Of a DNA stretch of 64,000 nucleotides, positions 50,605 through 60,235 are shown one piece after another. Origin of the DNA: Paeniglutamicibacter sp. Y32M11. GTDB taxonomy: Bacteria; Actinomycetota; Actinomycetes; Actinomycetales; Micrococcaceae. The position numbers were made by a program, and so were the translations under genes. The stretch is from NCBI RefSeq assembly GCF_019285735.1, contig NZ_CP079107.1:2728001-2792000 (forward strand), given 5' to 3'. The notes under the pieces are model-generated. The model saw only the letters and a program-made list of their open reading frames with translations. It did not search any database and had not been told where the DNA came from. Numbering within the stretch: the first letter of the stretch is position 1; every line of letters starts with the position of its first letter.

Positions 50605-51435
50605 CTAGGGCTGAAGAGGACTGGGAACGACTCCGAAGGGCGCCAAACCGGCGACTCCCCCGTCGTGGGCCGTAAGGACCCAGATGCCACCCATGTGCAC
50701 TGCTACGGTGTGCTCCCATTGCGATGCACGGGCACCGTCAACCGTGACAACCGTCCAGTCGTCGGCCAAAACCTTCGTTTCGAGACCGCCGCGCACCAGC
50801 ATCGGTTCGATGGCCAGGCACATACCAGGCTTCACACGGGCACCACGGTGTCCCGTGCGATAGTTCAGCACATCCGGAGCCATATGCATCTCCGTGCCAA
50901 TTCCGTGGCCCACGTAGTCCTCGAGGATGCCCAGGGGTGCGCCAGGCACGCCTGAGACGAAGTCATCGATGGCGTCACCGATCTGGCCAACGAAGCGAGC
51001 CTCGGCCAGCGCAGCGATGCCGCGCCACATGGCTTCTTCTGTGACGTCAGAGAGTCGCTGATCTTCCGGTGCCGGGGTACCGAGAATGACGGTGCGTGCC
51101 GAGTCGGCGTGCCATCCTTCGATGACGGCTCCGCCGTCAATCTTCAGTACGTCGCCATCCTTCAGGACATAGTCGCTGGGGAAGCCGTGGACAACCTCTT
51201 CGTTAACCGAGGCGCAGATGGTGGCCGGGAAGCCGTGGTAACCCTTGAAGTTGCTGATGGCGCCGTGACGCTCGAGCACGGCAGCGAACACCGAATCGAC
51301 ATGGGCGGTGGTGACTCCAATTTGAGCAGCGGCAACGGCCTCGTCCAGGGCCTCAGCCAGCACCAGACCGGCCGCTCGCATCTTCAGGATCTGACCGTTG
51401 GTCTTGTATTCAATTTTTCGTTGGCCTAAAGCCAT
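50605..51435 (-). CDS. map: Methionine aminopeptidase, type I
   Basis: Removes N-terminal methionine from nascent proteins. The 276 residues carry the five-ligand dimetal site pattern: DGDVLKIDGGAVIEGWHADSA (first Asp ligands), GHGIGTEMHMAP (His), CLAIEPMLV (Glu) and SQWEHTVAV (Glu). The ATG at 51435, with AAAGGGA upstream, matches the family start; the frame continues to 51504. Unlike many genomes it is separated from adk by a terminator. Confidence 0.97.
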   Translation of the reverse strand: MALGQRKIEYKTNGQILKMRAAGLVLAEALDEAVAAAQIGVTTAHVDSVFAAVLERHGAISNFKGYHGFPATICASVNEEVVHGFPSDYVLKDGDVLKIDGGAVIEGWHADSARTVILGTPAPEDQRLSDVTEEAMWRGIAALAEARFVGQIGDAIDDFVSGVPGAPLGILEDYVGHGIGTEMHMAPDVLNYRTGHRGARVKPGMCLAIEPMLVRGGLETKVLADDWTVVTVDGARASQWEHTVAVHMGGIWVLTAHDGGVAGLAPFGVVPSPLQP

Positions 51436-51480
51436 GGTGGTTGTCCCTTTCAAAAAGACGGTACTACTGGCCATTATCGC

Positions 51481-51526
51481 AAAAAACCGCGGGGATGATG
51501 GCACTGGTGTGCCTCTCCCCGCGGTT
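51481..51526 (-). terminator. Terminator of secY-adk
   Basis: An 11-bp perfect stem AACCGCGGGGA/TCCCCGCGGTT, followed on the minus strand by a run of six T. It lies 18 bases after the adk stop, so map must have its own promoter. Confidence 0.92.
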
Positions 51527-51544
51527 CATGCTGACCGATGTGAT

Positions 51545-52117
51545 CTATACGTTCTGACCCAGCGCATCCATGACACGATTGGTAACTTCGTCGATTTCGC
51601 CGATGCCATCGACCAGACGCACGATGCCGCGCTCCTGATAGCGGTTGACAACCACTGCGGTTTCTTCGTGGTACAGACCCAGACGGTGACGGATGACTTC
51701 TTCGTTGTCATCTGCACGGCCTTCGATTTCCGCACGCTTGAGCAACCGGGCGACGAGCTCGTCGTCATCGGCGGTCAGCTGCAGCACGGCGTCAAGCTCA
51801 ACGCCGGCGTCGGCCAGAATCGAATCCAACTCGTCGACCTGTGCGCTGGTGCGCGGGTAGCCGTCCAGGAGGAAGCCGTCCTTGACGTCATCCTGAGCCA
51901 GGCGGTCGCGGACCATCGAGTTGGTAACCGAGTCGGGAACGAAGTTCCCGGCGTCGATGTACTTCTTCGCCTCAACACCCAGCGGGGTGCCGCCCTTGAC
52001 GTTGGCGCGGAAGATGTCGCCGGTGGAGATGGCCACAACATTGAGTCGTTCGGAAATGCGGTCCGCCTGAGTGCCTTTGCCGGCGCCGGGAGGTCCAATG
52101 ATCAACAGTCTTGTCAT
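51545..52117 (-). CDS. adk: Adenylate kinase
   Basis: Interconverts ATP+AMP and 2 ADP. The 190 residues have the P-loop LLIIGPPGAGKGTQADRIS, the AMP-binding STGDIFRANVKGGTPLGVEA and FLLDGYPRTSAQV. The length and the short replacement for the LID (about residues 125-140) indicate the short, LID-less type common in actinobacteria. Its ATG overlaps the secY stop by 4 bases. Confidence 0.97.
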   Translation of the reverse strand: MTRLLIIGPPGAGKGTQADRISERLNVVAISTGDIFRANVKGGTPLGVEAKKYIDAGNFVPDSVTNSMVRDRLAQDDVKDGFLLDGYPRTSAQVDELDSILADAGVELDAVLQLTADDDELVARLLKRAEIEGRADDNEEVIRHRLGLYHEETAVVVNRYQERGIVRLVDGIGEIDEVTNRVMDALGQNV

Positions 52118-53418
52118 CGCAGAAGTCCTTCGTAGTGTCGCTGCTGCATTTGTGCGTTGATTTGCTTGACAGTCTCAAGACCCACACCAACCATGATGAG
52201 GATCGAGGTGCCACCAAATGGGAAGTTCTGATCGGCGTTGATCAGCACGAAGGCGATCAACGGGATCAGAGCCACGAAGGCCAAGTAAATGGCTCCGGGG
52301 AAGGTGATGCGGCTCAGTACGTATTCGAGGTACTCGGCCGTGGGGCGTCCGGCGCGGATGCCCGGGATGAAACCGCCGTACTGCTTCATGTTGTCGCTAA
52401 CCTCAACGGGGTTAAACGTGATGGCAACGTAGAAGTAGGTGAAGCCGACGATCAGCAGGGCGTAGGCCACCATGTACAGCGGGGATGAGCCGGAGAAGTG
52501 AGTCTGGATCCACAGCGCCCAATCGGGCAGTGTTCCATCGGTCCGGGTATTGAATGAGACCAGCATGTTCGGCAATGCCAGCATGGAGGATGCGAAGATC
52601 ACCGGGATCACGCCGGCCATGTTGACCTTGATCGGGATGTAGGTGGATGTGCCACCCACGGTACGACGTCCAATCATGCGTTTGGCATACTGCACCGGAA
52701 TGCGTCGCTGGGACTGCTCAACGAAGACCACCAACGCGATGACCGCAAAGCCGATCAGGATGACGCCGATAAATACGCCCCAGCCCTGAGAGGTGGCGAT
52801 GGCGCCCATGGCCGAGGGGAAGCCCGAGGCGATGGAGGTGAAGATCAACAGCGACATACCGTTGCCGACGCCACGTTCGGTGGCCAGCTCGCCCATCCAC
52901 ATGATCAGGCCGGTGCCCGCGGTGAGGGAGAGAATCATCAGAACGATGACCCAGATGCTGTCATCGGGGACAACCGGTAGCTGGCAGGAGGGGAAAAGCA
53001 TCCCACTGCGGGCCAGTGATACCAACGTGGTTGCCTGGAGTAAACCAAGTGCAATGGTGAGGTACCGGGTGTACTGGGTCAGGATGGCCTGTCCCGACTG
53101 GCCTTCCTTGTGCAGCTCCTCGAAACGAGGGATCACCACGCGCAAGAGCTGGATGATGATCGACGCCGTGATGTACGGCATGATGCCCATGGCAAAGATG
53201 GAGACCTGCAACAGGGCACCGCCACTGAACAGGTTGACGAACTGATACAGTCCGCCGGCGGTATTTCCCGCGGCAAGACACTGCTGAACGTTTGAATAGT
53301 CCACACCGGGTGCGGGGATATACACACCGAGACGGTAGATCGCAATAATGGCGAGCGTGAACAACAACTTGCGTCGCAGGTCAGGCGTCCGGAATACCCG
53401 GGCAATGGCGCTGAACAA
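52114..53418 (-). CDS. secY: Preprotein translocase subunit SecY
   Basis: Central pore of the Sec translocon with ten membrane helices. The 434 residues begin MFSAIARVFRTPDLRRKLLF and include LFSGGALLQVSIFAMGIMPYI (plug/helix 2 region), YAKRMIGRRTVGGTSTYIP and GGFIPGIRAGRPTAEYLEYV. It is coupled to adk. A terminator and 287 bases separate it from rplO, so it is probably expressed from its own promoter. Confidence 0.98.
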   Translation of the reverse strand: MFSAIARVFRTPDLRRKLLFTLAIIAIYRLGVYIPAPGVDYSNVQQCLAAGNTAGGLYQFVNLFSGGALLQVSIFAMGIMPYITASIIIQLLRVVIPRFEELHKEGQSGQAILTQYTRYLTIALGLLQATTLVSLARSGMLFPSCQLPVVPDDSIWVIVLMILSLTAGTGLIMWMGELATERGVGNGMSLLIFTSIASGFPSAMGAIATSQGWGVFIGVILIGFAVIALVVFVEQSQRRIPVQYAKRMIGRRTVGGTSTYIPIKVNMAGVIPVIFASSMLALPNMLVSFNTRTDGTLPDWALWIQTHFSGSSPLYMVAYALLIVGFTYFYVAITFNPVEVSDNMKQYGGFIPGIRAGRPTAEYLEYVLSRITFPGAIYLAFVALIPLIAFVLINADQNFPFGGTSILIMVGVGLETVKQINAQMQQRHYEGLLR

Positions 53419-53570
53419 GCGTCCTCCTGATTGGTGGTGGCCGGGGGTACCCGGGGGGTTGACCTATCGATTCTAGCCCGTGGTGTGCGTTACTCGCCAA
53501 ATGCGCCGCGGCAAATGGGTTAAATAACGCCGCTCATCGATATTTATAGCGGCCGAACTCCCCCGCGTTT

Positions 53571-53595
53571 CGCGGATTCCATGAAAGAATCCGCG
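53571..53595. repeat. 9-bp inverted repeat upstream of secY
   Basis: CGCGGATTC/GAATCCGCG with a 7-base loop lies about 155 bases before secY, between the rplO terminator and secY. It may be an operator or leader hairpin; no regulator can be assigned. Confidence 0.5.
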
Positions 53596-53632
53596 ACGAA
53601 TACAAGAAGTTTACGCGGAAAGAAAAAGGGGT

Positions 53633-53689
53633 GTCCCCGGTGAATCCGCTATGCGAATTCACCGGGTCCACCCCTTTTTACTAGATGAT
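53633..53689 (-). terminator. Terminator of the rplN-rplO unit
   Basis: A roughly 21-bp stem with a small internal mismatch (AAAAAGGGGTG...CACCCCTTTTT) whose arms carry A/T runs on both strands. It starts 17 bases after the rplO stop. Confidence 0.88.
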
Positions 53690-53705
53690 CAAAAGACCAA
53701 CTAGC

Positions 53706-54161
53706 TTAGAGCTCTACTGCAGAACCGCCGGCTGCGACGATCTTTTCCGCTGCGGAGGATGAGAAGGCGTTGACCTTGACATCGACCTTGACGGTCAGTT
53801 CGCCGGAACCAAGGACCTTGACGGGCTCGTTCTTGCGAACTGCACCCTTCGCGATCAGTGCCTCAACGGTGACGTCGCCACCCTCGGGGAACAGTTCCGA
53901 GATCTTGTCCAGGTTTACAACCTGGAACTCGACGCGGAACGGGTTCTTGAAGCCGCGAAGCTTCGGAAGGCGCATGTGCAGCGGCAACTGGCCACCGGCG
54001 AAGCCGGCCTTGACCTGGTAGCGCGCCTTGGTGCCCTTCATACCGCGACCAGCGGTCTTACCCTTGGAACCTTCGCCACGACCCACACGAGTCTTGGCTT
54101 TCTTGGAACCTTCGGCTGGACGCAGGTGGTGTACCTTCAGTGCGTTTTCTTTTTCAGCCAT
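53706..54161 (-). CDS. rplO: 50S ribosomal protein L15
   Basis: L15, a late 50S assembly protein. The 151 residues run from [20 protein letters not shown] through the [20 protein letters not shown] signature and [20 protein letters not shown]. Last gene of the rplN...rplO unit, two bases after rpmD. Confidence 0.97.
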   Translation of the reverse strand: MAEKENALKVHHLRPAEGSKKAKTRVGRGEGSKGKTAGRGMKGTKARYQVKAGFAGGQLPLHMRLPKLRGFKNPFRVEFQVVNLDKISELFPEGGDVTVEALIAKGAVRKNEPVKVLGSGELTVKVDVKVNAFSSSAAEKIVAAGGSAVEL

Positions 54162-54163
54162 GA

Positions 54164-54370
54164 TTACTTCGCCTCCTCAACCTTTACGAGGTGCGGAACC
54201 GTGTTGATCATGCCAACGGTCACGGCATCGGCGGTACGAAACACGGTGTGTCCGATGCGCTTCAGGCCGAGCGAGCGAAGGGTATCGCGCTGGTTCTGCT
54301 TGCCACCAATGGTGGACTTGATCTGGGTGATTGCCAGCTTAGCGTCGCTAGGGACAAAGTTCTTCGCCAC
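54164..54370 (-). CDS. rpmD: 50S ribosomal protein L30
   Basis: L30, 68 residues including the family core [20 protein letters not shown] and [13 protein letters not shown]. It sits two bases from both rpsE and rplO, so it is tightly cotranscribed. Confidence 0.96.
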   Translation of the reverse strand: MAKNFVPSDAKLAITQIKSTIGGKQNQRDTLRSLGLKRIGHTVFRTADAVTVGMINTVPHLVKVEEAK

Positions 54371-54372
54371 TA

Positions 54373-55080
54373 TTACGCACCTGCCTTCTGGTTTTGGATG
54401 TTGCGAAGCATCTGAGGCGACACAACTTCGTCCAACGGCAGACCACGGCGGGCTGCAACTGCTGCAGGCTCTTCAAGAGCCTTCAGTGCTGCAACGGTGC
54501 CGCGAACAATGTTGATCTGGTTGGTCGAGCCCATGGACTTCGACAGAACATCTTGGATGCCAGCGCATTCCAGTACGGCGCGAACCGGACCGCCGGCGAT
54601 AACGCCGGTACCCGGCGATGCCGGACGAAGCAGGACAACGCCTGCAGCGGCTTCACCCTGCACCAGGTGCGGGATGGTGGTGCCGATGCGCGGAACGCGG
54701 AAGAAGGACTTCTTGGCTTCTTCAACGCCCTTAGCGATTGCTGCCGGAACTTCCTTGGCCTTGCCGTAGCCGACGCCAACGAGACCGTTGCCATCGCCAA
54801 CGACGACGAGAGCGGTGAAGCTGAAGCGACGACCACCCTTGACGACCTTGGATACGCGGTTGATAGCTACAACGCGCTCAAGGAACTTGTCCTTGTCTTC
54901 GTTGCGGCTGTCCTTTGAATCGCGGCCACGGCCACGACCCTCGCCACGTCCACGGCCTTCGCCGCCACGTCCACGGCCTTCGCCGCGAGCAGCGCCAGCC
55001 TTGTCAGCGGCAGGAGCAGCCGAGGCTGCCTCAGTAGCTTCAGACACCTGAGTTTCCTTCTTGTTAGTTGCTTCGCTCAC
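54373..55080 (-). CDS. rpsE: 30S ribosomal protein S5 with RG-rich extension
   Basis: S5, important for decoding accuracy and helicase function at the mRNA entry. Of 235 residues, the conserved core starts around residue 65 ([20 protein letters not shown]) and includes [20 protein letters not shown] and [18 protein letters not shown]. The first ~60 residues form an extension with an Ala-rich part and an RG/GEGRG-repeat part. Similar extensions occur in other actinobacteria. The ATG overlaps the rplR stop by 4 bases. Confidence 0.97.
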   Translation of the reverse strand: MSEATNKKETQVSEATEAASAAPAADKAGAARGEGRGRGGEGRGRGEGRGRGRDSKDSRNEDKDKFLERVVAINRVSKVVKGGRRFSFTALVVVGDGNGLVGVGYGKAKEVPAAIAKGVEEAKKSFFRVPRIGTTIPHLVQGEAAAGVVLLRPASPGTGVIAGGPVRAVLECAGIQDVLSKSMGSTNQINIVRGTVAALKALEEPAAVAARRGLPLDEVVSPQMLRNIQNQKAGA

Positions 55081-55448
55081 AGTGCCAGCCCACCTTCGCG
55101 TGCACCGTCAGCAACAGCAGCCACGCGACCGTGGTACCTGTTACCGCCGCGGTCGAAGACCACGGACTCGATGCCTGCAGCCTTGGCGCGCTCGGCAACG
55201 AGCTCACCAACGCGCTTAGCCTTGGCGGACTTGTCGCCGTCGAAGCCACGAAGATCGGCTTCCATCGTCGACGCGTAAGCAACGGTGATGCCCTTGCTGT
55301 CGTCAACGATCTGAACGAAGATGTGTCGTGCCGAGCGGTTGACGACCAGGCGCGGACGCACCTCGGTGCCGGTGATGCGCTTACGAACACGCAGGTGACG
55401 ACGGCCGCGTGCGGCTGCCTTACTCTTACCCTTGATTCCGAGAGCCAT
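55077..55448 (-). CDS. rplR: 50S ribosomal protein L18
   Basis: L18 binds 5S rRNA. The 123 residues include [35 protein letters not shown] and the C-terminal [20 protein letters not shown]. It is two bases from rplF and overlaps rpsE. Confidence 0.97.
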   Translation of the reverse strand: MALGIKGKSKAAARGRRHLRVRKRITGTEVRPRLVVNRSARHIFVQIVDDSKGITVAYASTMEADLRGFDGDKSAKAKRVGELVAERAKAAGIESVVFDRGGNRYHGRVAAVADGAREGGLAL

Positions 55449-55450
55449 GG

Positions 55451-55987
55451 TTACTTACCAGCCTTTCCGACCTTGCGGCGGATGATTTCGCCAGCGTACC
55501 GAACACCCTTGCCCTTGTACGGGTCAGGCTTGCGGAGGCTGCGGATGTTGGCGGAAACTTCGCCAACCTGCTGCTTGTTGATACCCGAAACGGTGATCTT
55601 GTTGTTACCCTCAACCGCGAAGGCAATGCCCTCAGGAGCGGAGATAACAACCGGGTGCGAGAAGCCAAGAGCGAACTCGAGGTTCGTGCCCTTCGCTGCA
55701 ACGCGGTAACCGGTACCGTGGATTTCGAGCTTCTTTTCGTAGCCTGCAGTGACACCGATGATCATGTTTTCGATCAGGGTACGGGTCAAGCCGTGCAACG
55801 AACGCGAATCGCGCTCGTCGTTCGGGCGTGACACGGTCACAGTGTTCTCTTCGAGAGCAACAGTGATCGGGCTTGCTACGGTGATGTTCAGTTCGCCCTT
55901 GGCGCCCTTGACAGCGACAACGTCGCCATCAATCTTGAGCTCAACGCCGGCAGGAACAGTGATCGGAAGACGTCCAATACGTGACAT
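55451..55987 (-). CDS. rplF: 50S ribosomal protein L6
   Basis: L6 lies near the factor-binding centre. The 178 residues contain [20 protein letters not shown] at the start and the C-terminal RNA-binding motif [19 protein letters not shown]. Length is standard. Between rpsH and rplR. Confidence 0.97.
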   Translation of the reverse strand: MSRIGRLPITVPAGVELKIDGDVVAVKGAKGELNITVASPITVALEENTVTVSRPNDERDSRSLHGLTRTLIENMIIGVTAGYEKKLEIHGTGYRVAAKGTNLEFALGFSHPVVISAPEGIAFAVEGNNKITVSGINKQQVGEVSANIRSLRKPDPYKGKGVRYAGEIIRRKVGKAGK

Positions 55988-56008
55988 GGTTTCTTTCTCC
56001 CTTTCCCG

Positions 56009-56407
56009 TTACCAGACGTAGGCGAGGACTTCCCCACCTACACCCTTCTTGGCTGCCTGGCGGTCAGTAAGCAGACCGGAGGACGTGGACAAGATTGCAA
56101 TGCCGAGTCCACCAAGGACATGCGGCAAGTTGGTGGACTTTGCGTATACACGCAGGCCCGGCTTTGAAATACGGCGAACGCCAGCGATTGAACGCTCGCG
56201 GCTCGGGCCGAACTTCAGGGTGATGGTCAGCTTTTTGCCGACCTCTGCTGCTTCCTCAACGAACGAGGCAATGTAGCCCTGTTCCTTCAGGATCTGGGCA
56301 ACGCGTACCTTGAGCTTGCTCGACGGCATGGAAACCGTGTCGTGGTAAGCCGAGTTGGCGTTGCGCAGACGAGTCAGCATATCTGCGACAGGATCTGTCA
56401 TTGTCAT
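56009..56407 (-). CDS. rpsH: 30S ribosomal protein S8
   Basis: S8, a primary 16S rRNA binder. The 132 residues include [20 protein letters not shown] and the C-terminal [20 protein letters not shown]. It follows rplE directly; the 62-base gap between them has no rpsN (S14), only a short inverted repeat TCCGCG-CAAG-CGCGGA at 56437-56452. Confidence 0.97.
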   Translation of the reverse strand: MTMTDPVADMLTRLRNANSAYHDTVSMPSSKLKVRVAQILKEQGYIASFVEEAAEVGKKLTITLKFGPSRERSIAGVRRISKPGLRVYAKSTNLPHVLGGLGIAILSTSSGLLTDRQAAKKGVGGEVLAYVW

Positions 56408-56469
56408 GTGGGCTTCTGCCCTTCCTCGCTACGGTTTCCGCGCAAGCGCGGACCTGTAACGTAGTTGAT

Positions 56470-57039
56470 CTAGTTGGCGGTCTTGAACGGGAAGCCCAGT
56501 GCCTTGAGCAAGGCACGACCTTCGTCGTCGGTCTTCGCGGTGGTCACTACGGTGATGTCCATGCCGCGTACGCGGTCAATGGAATCAACATCGATTTCGT
56601 GGAACATTGACTGTTCCGTGAGACCGAAGGTGTAGTTGCCGTTGCCGTCGAACTGCTTCGGGCTCAGGCCACGGAAGTCACGGATACGCGGCAGAGCCAG
56701 CGTAACCAAACGGTCCACGAATTCCCACATGCGATCTCCGCGCAGGGTGGCGTGGGTACCAATCGGCATGCCTTCGCGCAGTTTGAACTGTGCGATCGAC
56801 TTGCGTGCCTTGGTTACCAACGGCTTCTGGCCGGTGATGGCGGTGAGGTCGCGAACTGCGCCTTCGATGAGCTTGGAGTCTTTGGCGGCTTCGCCGACAC
56901 CCATGTTCACAACTACCTTTACCAAGCCCGGAACCTGCATCGGGTTTGAGTAGTTGAATTCGCTCTTCAAGGTTTCGCGGATTTCGGCGTTGTACTTGGC
57001 CTTCAGGCGGGGCTGGATGTTCACAGCTGCTTCAGTCAT
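56470..57039 (-). CDS. rplE: 50S ribosomal protein L5
   Basis: L5 binds 5S rRNA and contacts P-site tRNA. The 189 residues carry [40 protein letters not shown] and [20 protein letters not shown]. Its ATG overlaps the rplX stop by one base. Confidence 0.97.
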   Translation of the reverse strand: MTEAAVNIQPRLKAKYNAEIRETLKSEFNYSNPMQVPGLVKVVVNMGVGEAAKDSKLIEGAVRDLTAITGQKPLVTKARKSIAQFKLREGMPIGTHATLRGDRMWEFVDRLVTLALPRIRDFRGLSPKQFDGNGNYTFGLTEQSMFHEIDVDSIDRVRGMDITVVTTAKTDDEGRALLKALGFPFKTAN

Positions 57040-57383
57040 TACAGTGCCTTTCCGGAAGACTTGGAGAAACGAACACGGACGGTCTTGGACACGCCGTTCT
57101 TCTCCACGGTTTCCTCGCGGAAGCCAACGCGAGTCGGCTTCTTGGTTTCCGGGTCAACGATCGCAACATTCGAGATGTGCATCGGGGCCTCAACGACCTC
57201 AATACCACCCGTCGTGGTGCCACGCTCGGTCTGACCAGCCTTGGTGTGCTTGGTGACGCGGTTAACGCCCTCAACAAGAACGCGCTGTGCTGCGGGGAAA
57301 ACCTTCAGCACCTTGCCCTGCTTGTTGCGGTCGGAACCGGTGATGACCTGAACGAGGTCACCCTTCTTAATCTTTGCACCCAT
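57039..57383 (-). CDS. rplX: 50S ribosomal protein L24
   Basis: L24, an assembly initiator of 50S. The 114 residues start [20 protein letters not shown], a KOW motif, and include [20 protein letters not shown]. It lies two bases after rplN. Confidence 0.97.
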   Translation of the reverse strand: MGAKIKKGDLVQVITGSDRNKQGKVLKVFPAAQRVLVEGVNRVTKHTKAGQTERGTTTGGIEVVEAPMHISNVAIVDPETKKPTRVGFREETVEKNGVSKTVRVRFSKSSGKAL

Positions 57384-57385
57384 GG

Positions 57386-57754
57386 TTACAGTACCTCCGG
57401 AGCCAGGGAAACGATCTTCATGAACTTCTTATCGCGAAGTTCACGACCCACCGGACCGAAAATACGGGTACCGCGGGGCTCACCGTCAGCCTTAAGGATG
57501 ACAGCTGCGTTCTCGTCGAACTTGATGTAAGAACCGTCGACGCGTCGACGTTCCTTCTTGGTGCGAACGATGACAGCCTTGACGACGTCACCCTTCTTTA
57601 CGTTTCCGCCCGGGATTGCATCCTTGACGGTGGCGACGATTACGTCGCCGATGCCTGCATAGCGACGGCCAGAGCCACCGAGAACACGAATGGTAAGGAT
57701 TTCCTTAGCACCGGTGTTGTCGGCAACCTTCAGTCGCGATTCCTGCTGAATCAC
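57386..57754 (-). CDS. rplN: 50S ribosomal protein L14
   Basis: L14 takes part in intersubunit bridges and binds factors such as RsfS. The 122 residues run [20 protein letters not shown] to [12 protein letters not shown], standard length. First gene of the rplN...rplO unit, with its promoter presumably in the 190 bases before the upstream terminator. Confidence 0.98.
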   Translation of the reverse strand: MIQQESRLKVADNTGAKEILTIRVLGGSGRRYAGIGDVIVATVKDAIPGGNVKKGDVVKAVIVRTKKERRRVDGSYIKFDENAAVILKADGEPRGTRIFGPVGRELRDKKFMKIVSLAPEVL

Positions 57755-58113
57755 TTTTTACTCCTGTCGTCTCGCTGGTTCTCCTAGGGAGCCTTGCGGA
57801 ACGGATATGGTCCATCTCAGCTTCTGCTTACCCCCACCTCCAAACACAATGTTCACAACACACGAATGCGCAATAACACGATGCTGGGGAAGCAGGGCCG
57901 AGGCTTAGGCTCAGAGCTATGCCGCACAACCTTCTGGGCCCGTAAAAAACCCTCCGGCTGCACTATGCGTGATGCAGGAGGTGGATAGTCCCCATACATA
58001 ACGCGCACAGAAAATAAAGTCTACCGCAAGAATGCGAGATCCCGAAACCCTGTGGTAGTGCCATGTTCGTGGTGCTTGGTCACATTTGGCCCAGAATCAT
58101 GCGCATCACACGC
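57755..58113. other. Intergenic region between the EEP gene and rplN
   Basis: About 360 bases. The right part carries the terminator of the EEP gene (57944-57981); the left part should hold the rplN promoter, which I cannot place with confidence. No gene is supported here. Confidence 0.5.
57944..57981 (-). terminator. Terminator of the EEP-family gene
   Basis: Stem CCTCC+TGCA / TGCA+GGAGG with a 3-base bulge and a 10-base loop, followed on the minus strand by G then TTTTTT. It isolates the EEP gene from rplN. Confidence 0.8.
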
Positions 58114-59076
58114 TCAGCGACATACCGCTAGTCGGGCAACGATGCCGTGGTGATCCGTGCCCGGCACCTCGATGCGTATGGCTTCAGTGACGGCAAAACC
58201 TCGAACCAATATGTGGTCAATGCGCACCAGGGCAGGAATGGGGAGGTCGGCCGGCCAGGTGCCCGCTGGAAGCGGACCCAACAATGGCACCGCATCCTGA
58301 AATTGCTTCGCCAGTTCCCTGAATTGTGGATGTGCTGCGGTGGCGTTGAAGTCCCCCGCCAGAATCAACGGGGTTGCGTCTTGGCGCAGTTGCCACGCAT
58401 CAATGCCACGCAGCGTGGCTGCCCACGACGTGGGTCCATGTGTTGGAGGTATGGGGTGGATGCCGGCAATCCGAAGAGAGCCCAGGTCGGGGTGCTGGAT
58501 CAGCGCCACCGGTGCGTCAAAAAGAGCACCCTCGGTTTGGCTCGCGGCATCTGGCTCTTGACTCAGCGGGAACTTGGAGAGAATGACGGTATCAACGCTC
58601 CCGCCAAAGACTACCGGCTCGGTTCGATGGCCGTAGGCTCCGCGGACAAGTTCGGCCCTGAGTGCCTCGATCATGGGCTCGCTGGTTTCCACCAGCACGA
58701 GCACCGTGGGATCTGTGTCTCTGATGGCTTCGGCCAGGACTCCGACGTTGGCGTTACCTCGTCCTGCATTCAGCGAGAGCACGCTGAGCTGCGCGGACTC
58801 CGAACAGAAACGTGCCGGAGTCTGAGGGAACAGGGGTAGCAGCGCCATACCACCGAAGACGAACAAGATGGCAGCGGCGATGAAGGCTCGGCGCAGACAC
58901 AAAATCAGGGACAACACCAGGGCACCAACAAGCAGTATGGGAAGTACCGCTTGCGCCATCGCCACGACGGGCGAGCTCACGAGGTTCACGTGTGGCAGCA
59001 CGGCCAGCGCGGCACCCAGAACTGCCGCAAGGGCAAGGGTCGCGATGCGACGTGCTCGGCTCCGCCGACTTTTCAT
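58114..59076 (-). CDS. Membrane-anchored endonuclease/exonuclease/phosphatase family protein
   Basis: A 320-residue protein: a very basic N-terminus, about three membrane helices (roughly residues 12-30, 40-60 and 64-82), then an extracytoplasmic EEP domain. The catalytic motifs are visible: LSLNAGRGNA (Asn), VLVETSEP (Glu), IAGIHPIPP (His), LILAGDFNATA (Asp and Asn), RIDHILVRG (Asp) and GTDHHGIVARL (Asp-His). All are present, so activity on a phosphoester (phospholipid, nucleic acid or sugar phosphate) is likely. It sits between rpsQ and rplN with terminators on both sides. Confidence 0.9.
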   Translation of the reverse strand: MKSRRSRARRIATLALAAVLGAALAVLPHVNLVSSPVVAMAQAVLPILLVGALVLSLILCLRRAFIAAAILFVFGGMALLPLFPQTPARFCSESAQLSVLSLNAGRGNANVGVLAEAIRDTDPTVLVLVETSEPMIEALRAELVRGAYGHRTEPVVFGGSVDTVILSKFPLSQEPDAASQTEGALFDAPVALIQHPDLGSLRIAGIHPIPPTHGPTSWAATLRGIDAWQLRQDATPLILAGDFNATAAHPQFRELAKQFQDAVPLLGPLPAGTWPADLPIPALVRIDHILVRGFAVTEAIRIEVPGTDHHGIVARLAVCR

Positions 59077-59170
59077 CTACTCCCCCACCACACCATGATA
59101 GTTTTCGCGTGCCCTGTGTATCTGTCACAACCGAAAGCTACACACTACCCGCGGGCCCGCTCGCCAACGC

Positions 59171-59222
59171 AAAACACCCCCGGAGGCCGACTGGATAAAT
59201 CCAGCGGTTCCGGGGGTGTTTT
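59171..59222 (-). terminator. Terminator of the S10-like unit after rpsQ
   Basis: A 14-bp perfect stem AAAACACCCCCGGA/TCCGGGGGTGTTTT encloses a second CTGGA/TCCAG hairpin; on the minus strand the 3' arm ends in TTTT. It lies 38 bases after rpsQ and before the EEP gene. Confidence 0.88.
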
Positions 59223-59259
59223 GTTTGGTTCACGTCAGAGTGAAAACCAGCGAAAGAGC

Positions 59260-59547
59260 TTACTTAGCCTTTTCGAGGATTTCCACGAGGCGCCAGCGCT
59301 TGTCAGCAGACAGCGGGCGGGTCTCGGCGATGAGAACGAGGTCGCCGATACCGGCGCTGTTCTCTTCGTCGTGAGCCTTGACGTTCTTGTTGCGACGCAT
59401 GACCTTGCCGTAAAGGGCGTGCTTAACACGGTCCTCTACGTCAACGACGATGGTCTTCTGCATTTTGTCGGAAACCACGTAACCACGGAGGGTCTTGCGG
59501 TCGTTGCGCTCTGCAGCTGCATCCACGACGTTATCCTTCTCGCTCAT
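59260..59547 (-). CDS. rpsQ: 30S ribosomal protein S17
   Basis: S17, a primary 16S rRNA binder. The 95 residues include [20 protein letters not shown] and [20 protein letters not shown]. Last gene of the S10-like unit; its start overlaps the rpmC stop by one base. Confidence 0.97.
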   Translation of the reverse strand: MSEKDNVVDAAAERNDRKTLRGYVVSDKMQKTIVVDVEDRVKHALYGKVMRRNKNVKAHDEENSAGIGDLVLIAETRPLSADKRWRLVEILEKAK

Positions 59548-59816
59548 TACTTGGCTTCCTTGCTCTTCTTGGTCTCTTCGACCGGCACTACAACCTCGGC
59601 ACGAAGGCCAAGCTCGCGTTCGCGAAGAACGGTGTAGATACGAGCGATGTCACGCTTGACAGACTTCAAGTTGCCATGCGATTCAAGCTGACCCGTGGCC
59701 GACTGGAAACGGAGGTTGAACAACTCCTCCTTGGCCTTCTTGAGCTCCTCGACCAGACGGGCGTTATCAAAGCCGTCCAGTGCTTCGGTTGCTAGATCTT
59801 TAGATCCGATTGCCAT
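59547..59816 (-). CDS. rpmC: 50S ribosomal protein L29
   Basis: L29 sits at the polypeptide exit and helps dock trigger factor and SRP. The 89 residues contain the family helical hairpin [20 protein letters not shown] and [19 protein letters not shown], with a charged C-terminal tail. Two bases after rplP. Confidence 0.97.
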   Translation of the reverse strand: MAIGSKDLATEALDGFDNARLVEELKKAKEELFNLRFQSATGQLESHGNLKSVKRDIARIYTVLRERELGLRAEVVVPVEETKKSKEAK

Positions 59817-59818
59817 TC

Positions 59819-60235
59819 CTATTCACCACCCTCACGACGCACAATGCGTGCCTTCAACGGCAGCTTGTGGATTGCAAGGCGCATTGCCTCGCGTGCTACC
59901 TCTTCACTAACACCGGAGATCTCAAAGAGAACTCGTCCCGGCTTGACGTTTGCGACCCACCATTCCGGAGAACCCTTACCGGAACCCATGCGGGTTTCGG
60001 CCGGCTTCTTCGTCAGCGGACGGTCAGGATAAATGTTGATCCAAACCTTGCCGCCACGCTTGATGTGGCGGGTCATGGCGATACGAGCTGCCTCGATCTG
60101 GCGGTTGGTAACGTAGGCCGGTGTAAGGGCCTGGATACCATACTCACCGAAGGCTACCGTGGTACCGCCCGATGCTGCGCCACTCCGCTTGGGGTGGTGC
60201 TGCTTACGGTACTTTACGCGGCGTGGGATAAGCAT
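59819..60235 (-). CDS. rplP: 50S ribosomal protein L16
   Basis: L16 positions the A-site tRNA near the peptidyl transferase centre. The 138 residues run [20 protein letters not shown] through [20 protein letters not shown] and [20 protein letters not shown]. Its ATG follows the rpsC stop directly. Confidence 0.97.
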   Translation of the reverse strand: MLIPRRVKYRKQHHPKRSGAASGGTTVAFGEYGIQALTPAYVTNRQIEAARIAMTRHIKRGGKVWINIYPDRPLTKKPAETRMGSGKGSPEWWVANVKPGRVLFEISGVSEEVAREAMRLAIHKLPLKARIVRREGGE

